NCBI GenBank assembly: GCA_030695725.1 | Contig: JAUYPN010000033.1 | Coordinates: 1-15,493 of the forward strand | Reading direction: 5' to 3' | DNA from: Candidatus Omnitrophota bacterium | GTDB taxonomy: Bacteria > Omnitrophota > Gorgyraeia > 2-01-FULL-45-10 | DNA: 15,493 bases | In this document: positions 5,772-11,870 of the stretch, piece by piece | Numbering within the stretch: position 1 is the first letter of the stretch | How the letters are laid out: the number at the start of each line of letters is the position of its first letter | Translations under genes and position numbers: made by a program | The notes under the pieces: generated by a model | What the model was told of the DNA's origin: nothing | The model's input: only the letters and a program-made list of their open reading frames with translations | Database searches by the model: none

Positions 5772-6323
5772 ATGCGAACCTTAGTCAAGCTGTCGGGTCT
5801 GCTGCTTTCGGCCATCATCGTTCTTTCCGGCTGCGCCACTATGCGATATCCCAGCACCTATAAAGTCGAAGGTAAAGAGGCCAGGGAGTTCAAGGACCTC
5901 GATGATGACAAAGCCCTCAAAGCAGTCGTCCTAATATATAACGCGAAGAGTGACATATGGGAAGATAGCCTTGCCCGCAGCATTGCCCTCGAAGAGTATC
6001 TGAAGCTTCTCAAGAATAGAAAATCGGCGTATATAAAAAAATCCGGCATATTCAATATAAAATATGACAGGGTAAAAGTTTCAAAGATGAGGGATGATGA
6101 CCTGGAGAGATTGTACGACGCCCTGCTGCCCAAGGCCGAAGTCTTTTCCATGGATTCCGCGCCCGAGCTGTCGGAGATACAGAACGCCAACAGGATAATC
6201 TATCTCACTGCCATAAGTTCCGTCATAACGGAGTTGAAGAAGCGCGATAACGCCAGGAATGTCATCAGCATCGCGGGGCAGATCCTTGTCACCGCCCTCA
6301 CCGTTGCTTTACAGTTGTTATAA
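5772..6323 (+). CDS. Lipoprotein, unknown function
   Basis: From ATG 5772 the product has 183 residues and starts with a lipoprotein signal: MRTLVKLSGLLLSAIIVLSG followed by Cys21, giving an LSGC lipobox for lipid attachment. The mature part is charged and probably helical ('DDDKALKAVVLIYNAKSDI', 'RMRDDDLERLYD'-like stretch near 6090), and the last 25 residues are hydrophobic (ISIAGQILVTALTVALQLL), which could insert in or lie on a membrane. The strong AAGGAGG at 5748-5754 is 17 bases from this ATG, an unusually long gap. A non-standard ATA at 5760 would be better spaced. It is the last gene of the chain that starts at 4019. Family not recognised. Confidence 0.75.
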   Translation: MRTLVKLSGLLLSAIIVLSGCATMRYPSTYKVEGKEAREFKDLDDDKALKAVVLIYNAKSDIWEDSLARSIALEEYLKLLKNRKSAYIKKSGIFNIKYDRVKVSKMRDDDLERLYDALLPKAEVFSMDSAPELSEIQNANRIIYLTAISSVITELKKRDNARNVISIAGQILVTALTVALQLL

Positions 6324-6336
6324 AGTAAGGTAGAAT
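6308..6336 (+). promoter_or_regulatory. Probable promoter of the exonuclease operon
   Basis: TTTACA (6308-6313), 17 bases, TAGAAT (6331-6336). It starts inside the last codons of the lipoprotein gene. The -35 lies in GTTGCTTTACAG, which partly matches the GTTGCTTTGCCT of promoter P1, so this may be a weak fourth member of that family. Confidence 0.5.
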
Positions 6337-6371
6337 AGGGACAGCGTAAATTAAAGAAAGAGCAATACAGT

Positions 6372-7148
6372 ATGAAGTTATCGCGGAGCCTGGTCGTTTT
6401 GGATCTTGAGACGACCGGCACATGGGTGGAGAAGGACAGGATCGTCGAGATAGGGATGATCAGGATAATGCCGGATGGCTCGAGAGAGTCTTACATCAAG
6501 CGCGTAAATCCCGGCATGCCGATCCCCGCGAATGTCACGAAGATAATCAATATCACGGACGATGACGTCAAGACGGCGCCCCGCTTCAAGGATATCGCCA
6601 AGGAGGTCTTTTCTTTTATGGGAGACTCCGACCTCGGCGGCTTCAACGTCCTGCGTTTTGACATACCTCTCCTGGAGCGGGAATTGTACGAGGCGGGCGT
6701 CAGCTTCAATTGGCGCAGCCGCGCCGTTTACGACGCGCAAAAAGTGTACCATGTGCACGAGAAGAGGGACCTGATGGCCGCATACCTCCTCTACTGCGGT
6801 AAAAAACTGGAGAACGCGCATTCCGCGTTGAACGACGCGGATGCCACCGTGGATATACTCAACGCGCAGGTGGAGAGGTACGGTGATAAAGAGAAGGGCA
6901 TAGAGAGCCTGCGTGATATCGACTACGAGGCCAAGAGCGACTATTTTGACAAGGAACGAAAGTTCTGCTGGTGGAACGGACAGCTCTATCCGATGTTCGG
7001 TAAGCACGGCAGAAAGAAGCACATAAAGGCCATCGCCAAAGAGGACCGTGAATATCTGGAATGGATGTTGACCAAAGATTTCGGTGAGGACGTCAGGATG
7101 ATGATAAAGAAGGCGCTCGCCGGAGAATTTCCACAATCCCCAAAATGA
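6372..7148 (+). CDS. DEDDh 3'-5' exonuclease (DnaQ-like)
   Basis: The 258-residue protein has a complete DEDDh exonuclease domain in residues 1-175: Exo I 'DLETTG' with D11 and E13, Exo II with D97 in 'FNVLRFD', and Exo III with H150 and D155 in 'AHSALNDAD'. These residues bind two metal ions and remove nucleotides from 3' ends of DNA or RNA. After the domain come 'KFCWWNGQLYPMFGKHGRKK' and a closing 'REYLEWMLTKDFGED' segment that recur in stand-alone bacterial exonucleases of this type, distinct from the polymerase III epsilon subunit. The gene ends in ATGA overlapping the next start, so it is translationally coupled to the strand-repeat protein. The exact substrate is unknown. Confidence 0.88.
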   Translation: MKLSRSLVVLDLETTGTWVEKDRIVEIGMIRIMPDGSRESYIKRVNPGMPIPANVTKIINITDDDVKTAPRFKDIAKEVFSFMGDSDLGGFNVLRFDIPLLERELYEAGVSFNWRSRAVYDAQKVYHVHEKRDLMAAYLLYCGKKLENAHSALNDADATVDILNAQVERYGDKEKGIESLRDIDYEAKSDYFDKERKFCWWNGQLYPMFGKHGRKKHIKAIAKEDREYLEWMLTKDFGEDVRMMIKKALAGEFPQSPK

Positions 7149-8155
7149 AGAAGATACGATACGAAATAGATCCGCATAACTCACTTGTCACGAGCGGCTC
7201 CGGCAGGAGGAGCAGTCTACCCAGATTTAGAAAAGTCATAGACGGCCGGTTCAAGGTGGATGAAAATAATGACCTTTTCTACCACATAAAGGCCCCTTAT
7301 CCGGAAGATGAAAAGGTCCCCCGTCAGATAAAGCTCAAGGGTGAATGGTCATTGACGGATGACCACAGGCTGCGCCTTACCCTGGATACATGGTCTCGCG
7401 CGACGTTCGGCGACCGGATAACGCTGGAGGGCGAGATCCTGGATGTGAACGCGAATTCTCTTCTTTTCGCCGTCACGACGACTTCCAAAGAAGGCTCGCA
7501 GTCAACGCATCTGTTGAATTTAAGCGGCATATGGAAGGCCGATGAGAATAACCGCCTATCCTTTCATGTAAAAAAAGAAGGCGGCAGATACGATATCCTG
7601 ACGTTGGGCGGCGCGTGGCAGATCAATGAAGGCCATCAGATAATATACCAGTATGAAAGAGCAAGGCTCATCAGAAAGAAGAAGCGGGTACACACACTTA
7701 TATTTAAAGGCTACTGGGACATAAAGGACGCCTTTCGCGTATCCTATATCTTAAGCAAGGGCACGGATTCCGTATTTGATTTTAAAATAAGCGCCGGGAC
7801 CCTTAAAGAGGACCGCATCCAGTATGAGGTGGGGATAGGCGCAGGCCACAGGATAGCGCCCGTGACAAGGGCGATCACCCTGTTCGGCAGATGGAACTTA
7901 AAGAAAGACGCAAATCTTTCTTTCGAGATAGAATACGAAGGCGGTAAGACGCGCTCAATAGCCTTTGGCGCGGATGCGAAACTTACGGATAAAGACACCA
8001 TACTCTTCAGGCTTAAGAGTATGGTCGAAAATAAAGATATTGGTATGACCCTGGAGCTGTCCCGTGAGATATTGAGAGGCGGCGAGACCTTCATACGCGC
8101 CTTGAAATCGGGCCGCGAATCCGCTCTTTTCGCCGGGGCGGCGTGGAGATGGTAA
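7145..8155 (+). CDS. Strand-repeat protein with about ten 30-residue repeats
   Basis: The 336-residue protein is built almost wholly of imperfect repeats of about 28-33 residues with the pattern G-x-W-x-(L/I/A)-x-(D/E)-(D/N)-x-x-(L/I)-x-(F/Y)-x-(I/V). Examples are 'DGRFKVDENNDLFYHI', 'KGEWSLTDDHRLRLTL', 'SGIWKADENNRLSFHV', 'GGAWQINEGHQIIYQY', 'KGYWDIKDAFRVSYIL' and 'FGRWNLKKDANLSFEI'. Each looks like two beta strands joined by an Asp/Asn turn. The last residues are AAWRW, and a terminal aromatic is typical of outer-membrane barrels, but there is no signal peptide (MKKIRYEIDPHNSLV). It could be a cytoplasmic beta sheet or propeller, or exported by another route. Overlap with the exonuclease gene implies the two are made together. 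Function unknown. Confidence 0.75.
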   Translation: MKKIRYEIDPHNSLVTSGSGRRSSLPRFRKVIDGRFKVDENNDLFYHIKAPYPEDEKVPRQIKLKGEWSLTDDHRLRLTLDTWSRATFGDRITLEGEILDVNANSLLFAVTTTSKEGSQSTHLLNLSGIWKADENNRLSFHVKKEGGRYDILTLGGAWQINEGHQIIYQYERARLIRKKKRVHTLIFKGYWDIKDAFRVSYILSKGTDSVFDFKISAGTLKEDRIQYEVGIGAGHRIAPVTRAITLFGRWNLKKDANLSFEIEYEGGKTRSIAFGADAKLTDKDTILFRLKSMVENKDIGMTLELSREILRGGETFIRALKSGRESALFAGAAWRW

Positions 8156-8161
8156 AAGAGA

Positions 8162-8178
8162 GCCGCTCTTTAAGCGGC
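8162..8178. repeat. Hairpin between the strand-repeat gene and the response regulator
   Basis: GCCGCT (8162-8167) and AGCGGC (8173-8178) pair around CTTTA. No T-run follows, so it is more likely an mRNA processing or stability hairpin than a terminator. Confidence 0.5.
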
Positions 8179-8197
8179 GTGAAAAGGACATATAAAA

Positions 8198-8551
8198 ATG
8201 AATATACTGATAGCCGATGACGAAAAGGGATTTATAGATTTTGTGGCGGAGCGCCTGAAGTTCCACGGTCACGAAGTGGATGCCGCGTACGACGGACAAG
8301 AGGCCATGGAATTGATAAAAACCGATAAGTATGATATAGTTTTTCTGGATCATAACATGCCGGAGCTCACCGGGCTGGAACTGGCGAAGCACATGAAGGA
8401 GAACAAGATGAAGGCGAAGATAGTCATGGTCACCGGCTATGAGCACATGAGCGGATTCTTCGCGAAGACCGTGGGAGTGGACGAATATCTTGTCAAACCC
8501 ATCAGGATAAAAGATATCGACGATGTCGTGAATAAATACAGTAAAGGTTGA
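8198..8551 (+). CDS. Single-domain response regulator
   Basis: The 117-residue protein is a receiver domain alone. Acidic pocket D7-D8, phosphoacceptor D51 in 'IVFLDHNMPELTG', switch T79 in 'VMVTGY' and K100 in 'YLVKPI' are all present. With no output domain it should act by protein contact, as a phosphate shuttle or CheY-like messenger. It lies four bases before the histidine kinase gene, which is the likely phosphodonor. An AAAAGGA ribosome site lies upstream of the ATG. Confidence 0.92.
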   Translation: MNILIADDEKGFIDFVAERLKFHGHEVDAAYDGQEAMELIKTDKYDIVFLDHNMPELTGLELAKHMKENKMKAKIVMVTGYEHMSGFFAKTVGVDEYLVKPIRIKDIDDVVNKYSKG

Positions 8552-8555
8552 ACCG

Positions 8556-10400
8556 ATGATCGAAAGCCGCACAACGCGCAAGGTGGGCATCAGGTACAAG
8601 GTGATCCTCATCGTATGCTTCTCTACGATGATAGTCATGTCGATGGGCATAATCCTGGGGTATATCTTCGGTTTCAATGTCCTGCAAGGCATGGTGGGCG
8701 ATATTCATCGTAAATTCTCACAACTTTTAGCGGACGACCTTACCCGGAAATTCGAAGAGGAGCTGGAGAGGATAAAGCGTTATGCAGTCGTCCCGGCAGA
8801 TGCCGCCGCAGGCAATGCGCTAAAGGCGGTCATAAATGCCGACACTAACATAGCCGGGGCGGCCGTGATCGATAAACCCGATAGCCTTATGAAGAAGAGC
8901 ATCCATGTGGGCGATGTTGAGTTTGACGGGGCGCTAAAAGAATGGGTAATACCGGTATATGTCCCAATAAGAAACTCCGACGGCACCGTCATGAGCGTCT
9001 TCAGAGCGGGACTTTCGGTCAAGAACTTCTTCTCATTTATCGGGAAGTTTAGGATCGACAATACGGGCCATGCGATCGTGATCGACGGCATGGGCAATAT
9101 CATATTCCATCCGGGATCCTCGCAGACCGGCGTGAAACTTTGCGCTGACAGGGATTATCAAAGACTTCTGACGAGTAAAAACAGATACGCTTCCATTTAT
9201 GAGCCTAATGTGCACAAAAGAAGCGTATTCGCCGCTTTCTCCGAAGTCGCGCCGCCGGCCCTCTCAAGCAGCAGGAAAGTCTGGAGGGTAGTGGTGGAGG
9301 AAGACGCGAAAGAGGTCTTTGCGCCTCTGGGCAGGATCGCGCCATGGCTCGTAACGGCCGTCATATTTTTATTCATCGCGGTAGTCGTAATAGGTTTCGT
9401 CTTCAGCGGCGTATTGGTTAAACCCATAGAAGCGCTCTATGCGGCCGTGACGGAGATCGGCAAGGGCAACTGGAACTATAAAATAGATATCAGGACAGGC
9501 GACGAGATAGAACAGTTCGCAGATGCGTTTAAAAAAATGATATCGAGCGTGAAAGGCAAGACCGAAGAGCTCCTGAAAGCCAAATTTGAGCTCGAGGATC
9601 TGTCGAACAGTCTCGAGGAGAAGGTCCTGACGAGAACGATCGATCTCACAATGGCCAAGGACAAGATCGATAATTATGCCAGGGAGCTTGAGAAGGCCAT
9701 AATGGTGAAATCAGACTTTGTTTCAATGGCCTCGCACGAACTGAGGACGCCGCTGGCGGCGATCAAGGAAGGCATAGATATTGTCCTCGCCGGAAAGACC
9801 GGCGCCGTCAATAATCAGCAGAGAGAGTTCCTGGACATGGCCAAGAGAAACCTCGACCGGCTCAGCCGGCTCATAAACGATGTCCTCGATTTCCAGAAGC
9901 TGGAGAACGGCAAAGCGACGATGAAGATCCGGGATAACGACATAAATGACGCCGTGAAAGAAGTCTGCCAGACGATGGAACACTTAACCAAAGAAAAGAA
10001 CCTGGAGCTCGCCACGGATCTGGCCGCTGACATTCCGAAAGCTGAATTTGACAGAGACAGGATCATACAGGTATTGATGAACCTTATCGGCAATGCCGTT
10101 AAATTTACCCATGAGGGCTCGATAAAAGTGAAGACGTCCAAGGAAGGAGATATCGTCAAGGTCTCGATCAGGGATACGGGTATCGGCGTCAAAGAAGAAG
10201 ACATGCCGCAATTATTCAAGAAATTTACGCAGATCGAGAAGGGGCTGGAGAGGAGATCTGGCGGTACAGGCCTGGGCCTCACCATCTCCAAGGAGATAAT
10301 TGAAAAACACGGCGGCAAGATATGGGCCGATTCAAAGCCCGGAGAGGGCACCGTATTTTATTTTACACTGCCGCTGGAAGAAGCCAGGAATTATTCTTAA
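8556..10400 (+). CDS. Membrane sensor histidine kinase (Cache-like sensor, HAMP, HisKA, HATPase)
   Basis: The 614-residue protein has a first membrane helix (about 16-40), a periplasmic region of about 220 residues that looks like a Cache-type sensor ('FRAGLSVKNFFSFIG', 'GHAIVIDGMGNIIFHP'), and a second helix (about 264-288). A HAMP linker (about 289-341) and a coiled coil follow. The dimerisation box is 'SMASHELRTPLAAIKEG' with phosphorylatable H394. The ATP-binding domain shows N-box N513 in 'NLIGNAVKF', G1 D540 in 'DTGIGV', and G2 at 569-575 in 'GGTGLGL'. It should sense an external small molecule and phosphorylate the flanking receivers at 8198 and 10417. Its ATG follows the upstream gene by four bases. 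Family is secure; ligand unknown. Confidence 0.93.
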   Translation: MIESRTTRKVGIRYKVILIVCFSTMIVMSMGIILGYIFGFNVLQGMVGDIHRKFSQLLADDLTRKFEEELERIKRYAVVPADAAAGNALKAVINADTNIAGAAVIDKPDSLMKKSIHVGDVEFDGALKEWVIPVYVPIRNSDGTVMSVFRAGLSVKNFFSFIGKFRIDNTGHAIVIDGMGNIIFHPGSSQTGVKLCADRDYQRLLTSKNRYASIYEPNVHKRSVFAAFSEVAPPALSSSRKVWRVVVEEDAKEVFAPLGRIAPWLVTAVIFLFIAVVVIGFVFSGVLVKPIEALYAAVTEIGKGNWNYKIDIRTGDEIEQFADAFKKMISSVKGKTEELLKAKFELEDLSNSLEEKVLTRTIDLTMAKDKIDNYARELEKAIMVKSDFVSMASHELRTPLAAIKEGIDIVLAGKTGAVNNQQREFLDMAKRNLDRLSRLINDVLDFQKLENGKATMKIRDNDINDAVKEVCQTMEHLTKEKNLELATDLAADIPKAEFDRDRIIQVLMNLIGNAVKFTHEGSIKVKTSKEGDIVKVSIRDTGIGVKEEDMPQLFKKFTQIEKGLERRSGGTGLGLTISKEIIEKHGGKIWADSKPGEGTVFYFTLPLEEARNYS

Positions 10401-10416
10401 AAGAAAGGACCGATAA

Positions 10417-10785
10417 ATGGGTAAACGCATACTTCTTGTTGACGATGAGCGGGATCTGGTAATGGCCGTGAAATTTAGGCTGGAAGAGAGCGGGTACGAG
10501 GTCTCAGTGGCCGCGGATGGTCAGGAGGGCCTTGATAAGGCGAGGAACGAAAAACCGGACCTGATCCTTTTGGACCTGATGCTTCCCAAGATGAACGGAT
10601 ATAAGGTCTGCGGCCTGCTCAAGGCGGACGCCCGTTATAGCAAGATCCCCGTCATCATGTTTACCGCCCGCGCGCAGGAGACGGATAGAAAATTAAGCGA
10701 AGAAGTAGGCGCCGACGCGTATATTACGAAACCCTTCGAACCCGGTATATTATTGAACAAGATAAAATCGCTGATAGCAAAATAA
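10417..10785 (+). CDS. Single-domain response regulator (second)
   Basis: The 122-residue protein is a receiver domain without an output domain: D9-D10, phosphoacceptor D53 in 'LILLDLMLPKMNG', T83 in 'IMFTAR' and K105 in 'YITKPF'. AAAGGA precedes the ATG. It follows the kinase by 16 bases, so one kinase is bracketed by two stand-alone receivers, a typical phosphorelay or branched layout. It resembles the DivK/PleD-like receiver more than the first regulator does. Confidence 0.92.
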   Translation: MGKRILLVDDERDLVMAVKFRLEESGYEVSVAADGQEGLDKARNEKPDLILLDLMLPKMNGYKVCGLLKADARYSKIPVIMFTARAQETDRKLSEEVGADAYITKPFEPGILLNKIKSLIAK

Positions 10786-10793
10786 AAAAACTT

Positions 10794-10883
10794 GGAGAGG
10801 TGGCTGAGCGGTTCAAAGCGCACGCCTCGAAAGCGTGTTACCCTTTACGGGGTACGAGAGTTCGAATCTCTCCCTCTCCGCCA
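10794..10883 (+). tRNA. tRNA-Ser (anticodon CGA)
   Basis: Acceptor stem GGAGAGG (10794-10800) pairs with CCTCTCC (10873-10879). The anticodon stem is CACGC/GCGTG with loop CTCGAAA, giving CGA at 10828-10830, which reads UCG. A long variable arm (TACCC...GGGGTA) is typical of serine tRNAs. The T arm is GAGAG-TTCGAAT-CTCTC, and CCA is encoded at 10881-10883. It lies 8 bases after the response regulator gene and may be co-transcribed with it. Confidence 0.96.
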
Positions 10884-10935
10884 TCCCCCATAGTTTTGCT
10901 GTTGAGAAGTAGCAGGCAAAACTGGCATGGGGGAT
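10883..10935. repeat. Bulged hairpin A after the tRNA
   Basis: ATCCCCCAT (10883-10891) pairs with ATGGGGGAT (10927-10935), and AGTTTTGC (10892-10899) with GCAAAACT (10916-10923). A 3-base GGC bulge lies on the right arm and the loop is 16 bases. Its first base is the last base of the tRNA CCA. Confidence 0.8.
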
Positions 10936-10986
10936 GCTCCCGCGCTTAGATTTGCAGTCGTATCCGGCAGGCAAATCTGCGGGAGC
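10936..10986. repeat. Bulged hairpin B, directly adjoining A
   Basis: GCTCCCGC (10936-10943) pairs with GCGGGAGC (10979-10986), and AGATTTGC (10948-10955) with GCAAATCT (10971-10978). A 4-base GCTT bulge lies on the left arm and the loop (AGTCGTATCCGGCAG) is 15 bases. Confidence 0.8.
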
Positions 10987-10995
10987 AAGCGTCGG

Positions 10996-11028
10996 CTGGT
11001 TCGGATTGGTTGCACTCGCGTCCGCCAG
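10996..11028. repeat. Short bulged hairpin C, probably a decayed copy
   Basis: CTGG (10996-10999) pairs with CCAG (11025-11028), and CGGA (11002-11005) with TCCG (11021-11024). A 2-base TT bulge is on the left and the loop is again 15 bases. TTGCACTCGCGTCCGCCAG (11010-11028) matches hairpin B's TTGCAGTCGTATCCGGCAG in 15 of 19 positions. Confidence 0.55.
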
Positions 11029-11031
11029 TGA

Positions 11032-11088
11032 TACCAATTCGAACCTTTGCGTTCCTCATCTAAGAGCGCAAGGGTTCGAATTTTGGTA
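11032..11088. repeat. Bulged hairpin D
   Basis: TACCAA (11032-11037) pairs with TTGGTA (11083-11088), TTCGAACC (11038-11045) with GGTTCGAA (11073-11080), and TTTGCG (11046-11051) with CGCAAG (11067-11072, one G-T pair). A 2-base TT bulge is on the right and the loop is 15 bases. Confidence 0.8.
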
Positions 11089-11117
11089 TGTGCGACGTAA
11101 TAAGGCTTAAAAGCCGG

Positions 11118-11138
11118 AAAAATAGGGACCCTATTTTT
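11118..11138. terminator. AT-rich palindrome, terminator-like or REP-type
   Basis: AAAAATAGGG (11118-11127) and CCCTATTTTT (11129-11138) are perfect 10-base arms around one A. A stem bordered by A and T runs can act as a two-way terminator. The AATAGGGAC core also recalls extragenic palindromes tied to IS200-like (RAYT) transposases. It sits just before the ribosome site of the next gene. Confidence 0.5.
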
Positions 11139-11152
11139 TATGGAGCTACCCT

Positions 11153-11440
11153 ATGAGGGGCTACCAATTCCTGCAAAACGACTTCTTCGAACTTTGCCAG
11201 ACAAGAGAGATAGGTCATACGCCTATGCTTCTCTATATCTACCTCAGAGGCCTTTTCTGTCGCTTTCAAAAGCCTGTCTTCACCTGGCAGGATAAACAGA
11301 CAAGAATTCATTTGGGCATATCTCAAAGCACCCTCCTAAGAGCAAGAGAATATCTACAGACAAGAGGCATGATTACATTTGTGAGCGGTAAAGGCAGCCA
11401 GCATACTGAATACACCATAATACAAGTAAAGAAAGATTAA
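11153..11440 (+). CDS. Winged-helix protein, possible replication/regulatory type
   Basis: The 95-residue protein reads like one winged helix: 'TPMLLYIYLRGLFCRF', 'KQTRIHLGISQSTLLRARE' (recognition helix) and 'LQTRGMITFVSG' with a wing ending 'HTEYTIIQV'. This matches the N-terminal DNA-binding domain of DnaD-like or phage replication-initiation proteins, which normally continue well beyond 95 residues. GGAG is seven bases before the ATG. A different frame just after the stop stays open to 11535 with a coding-like sequence, so the gene may have been longer and broken by a frameshift. DNA binding is likely from the fold pattern; the role is inferred. Confidence 0.65.
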   Translation: MRGYQFLQNDFFELCQTREIGHTPMLLYIYLRGLFCRFQKPVFTWQDKQTRIHLGISQSTLLRAREYLQTRGMITFVSGKGSQHTEYTIIQVKKD

Positions 11441-11527
11441 AGAATAGAATAGAGAATAAAACAGGATCCGGAATATTTAAAGGTATTTCCGAAGAAGACA
11501 AATCTTTTTTAAGGAACAAAGGGCTCT

Positions 11528-11803
11528 ATGATTAGAATAAAAGCCCTAATAAGGCTTGTCCTGGAACCCAATAGATATATATGGATGGACGTTGTCTTAG
11601 TCAAGGAAACCACCAGAGCCATTTTAATCATATTTGATGGCCGGAAAGTGTGGATCCCTAAAGCATGGATTGCACATCTTAAACGAACCGGAGAAAGATC
11701 TATCAAGATTAAAATAGCATCTTATTGCTGGGCTAAGAATTTATATAAATCGAGATGCGATATGGACACCGACTCACATATAAATTGGCTTGACACATAT
11801 TAG
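11528..11803 (+). CDS. Small WIPK-motif protein, unknown function
   Basis: The 91-residue protein carries 'VVLVKETTRAILIIFDGRKV' followed by WIPKAWI and later 'IKIASYCWAKNL'. This VKET-x-AIL-x-(7-10)-WIPK pattern is common in small uncharacterised proteins of phages and mobile elements and looks like a small beta-barrel. The family as I know it has no established activity. AAGGAACAAAGGG precedes the ATG, and the ATG overlaps a TAG at 11533-11535 in another frame, which suggests past coupling to an upstream gene. Chain composition is lysine- and isoleucine-rich, unlike the core genes left of the tRNA. Confidence 0.6.
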   Translation: MIRIKALIRLVLEPNRYIWMDVVLVKETTRAILIIFDGRKVWIPKAWIAHLKRTGERSIKIKIASYCWAKNLYKSRCDMDTDSHINWLDTY

Positions 11804-11818
11804 TTAACATGTTAATAT
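11790..11818 (+). promoter_or_regulatory. Near-consensus promoter of the AlbA/GHKL gene
   Basis: TTGACA (11790-11795), 17 bases, TAATAT (11813-11818). It begins within the end of the upstream small gene. The start point would fall near 11825. Confidence 0.8.
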
Positions 11819-11838
11819 CTCACTGTTAATATGTTAAT
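11803..11838. promoter_or_regulatory. Paired operator repeats on the AlbA/GHKL promoter
   Basis: GTTAACATGTTAAT (11803-11816) and GTTAATATGTTAAT (11825-11838) are direct repeats with one mismatch, spaced 22 bases start to start (two helical turns). Each is itself (nearly) palindromic: TTAACATGTTAA is perfect. They cover the -10 and the start point, an arrangement suited to cooperative repression. Confidence 0.75.
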
Positions 11839-11870
11839 CATTCTCATCAAAAAAGGAGTAAATTTATTTC

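Noticed and set aside
5767..5784. Five-codon minigene (ATG 5767) before the lipoprotein
   Set aside because: It has no supporting feature beyond the distant AAGGAGG; more likely a chance ATG, though it is odd that the ribosome site is 17 bases from the lipoprotein ATG.
6334..6342. AATAGGGAC shared with the palindrome at 11121
   Set aside because: Only nine bases match and there is no inverted arm at 6334, so it is probably chance.
6378..7184. 268-codon open frame on the minus strand opposite the exonuclease
   Set aside because: It mirrors an intact DEDDh exonuclease with all catalytic residues; no family pattern or ribosome site in the antisense reading.
7955..8692. 245-codon minus-strand frame across the response regulator
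   Set aside because: It is antisense to parts of three clear genes and shows no recognisable domain.
10813..11037. Minus-strand frame across the tRNA and hairpins
   Set aside because: Its start-to-end peptide is the antisense of tRNA-Ser plus palindromes, a well-known false gene type.
10883..11088. CRISPR array or integron attC array
   Set aside because: There are no identical direct repeats with unique spacers, and no GTTRRRY core sites or integrase; the units are hairpins with differing stems.
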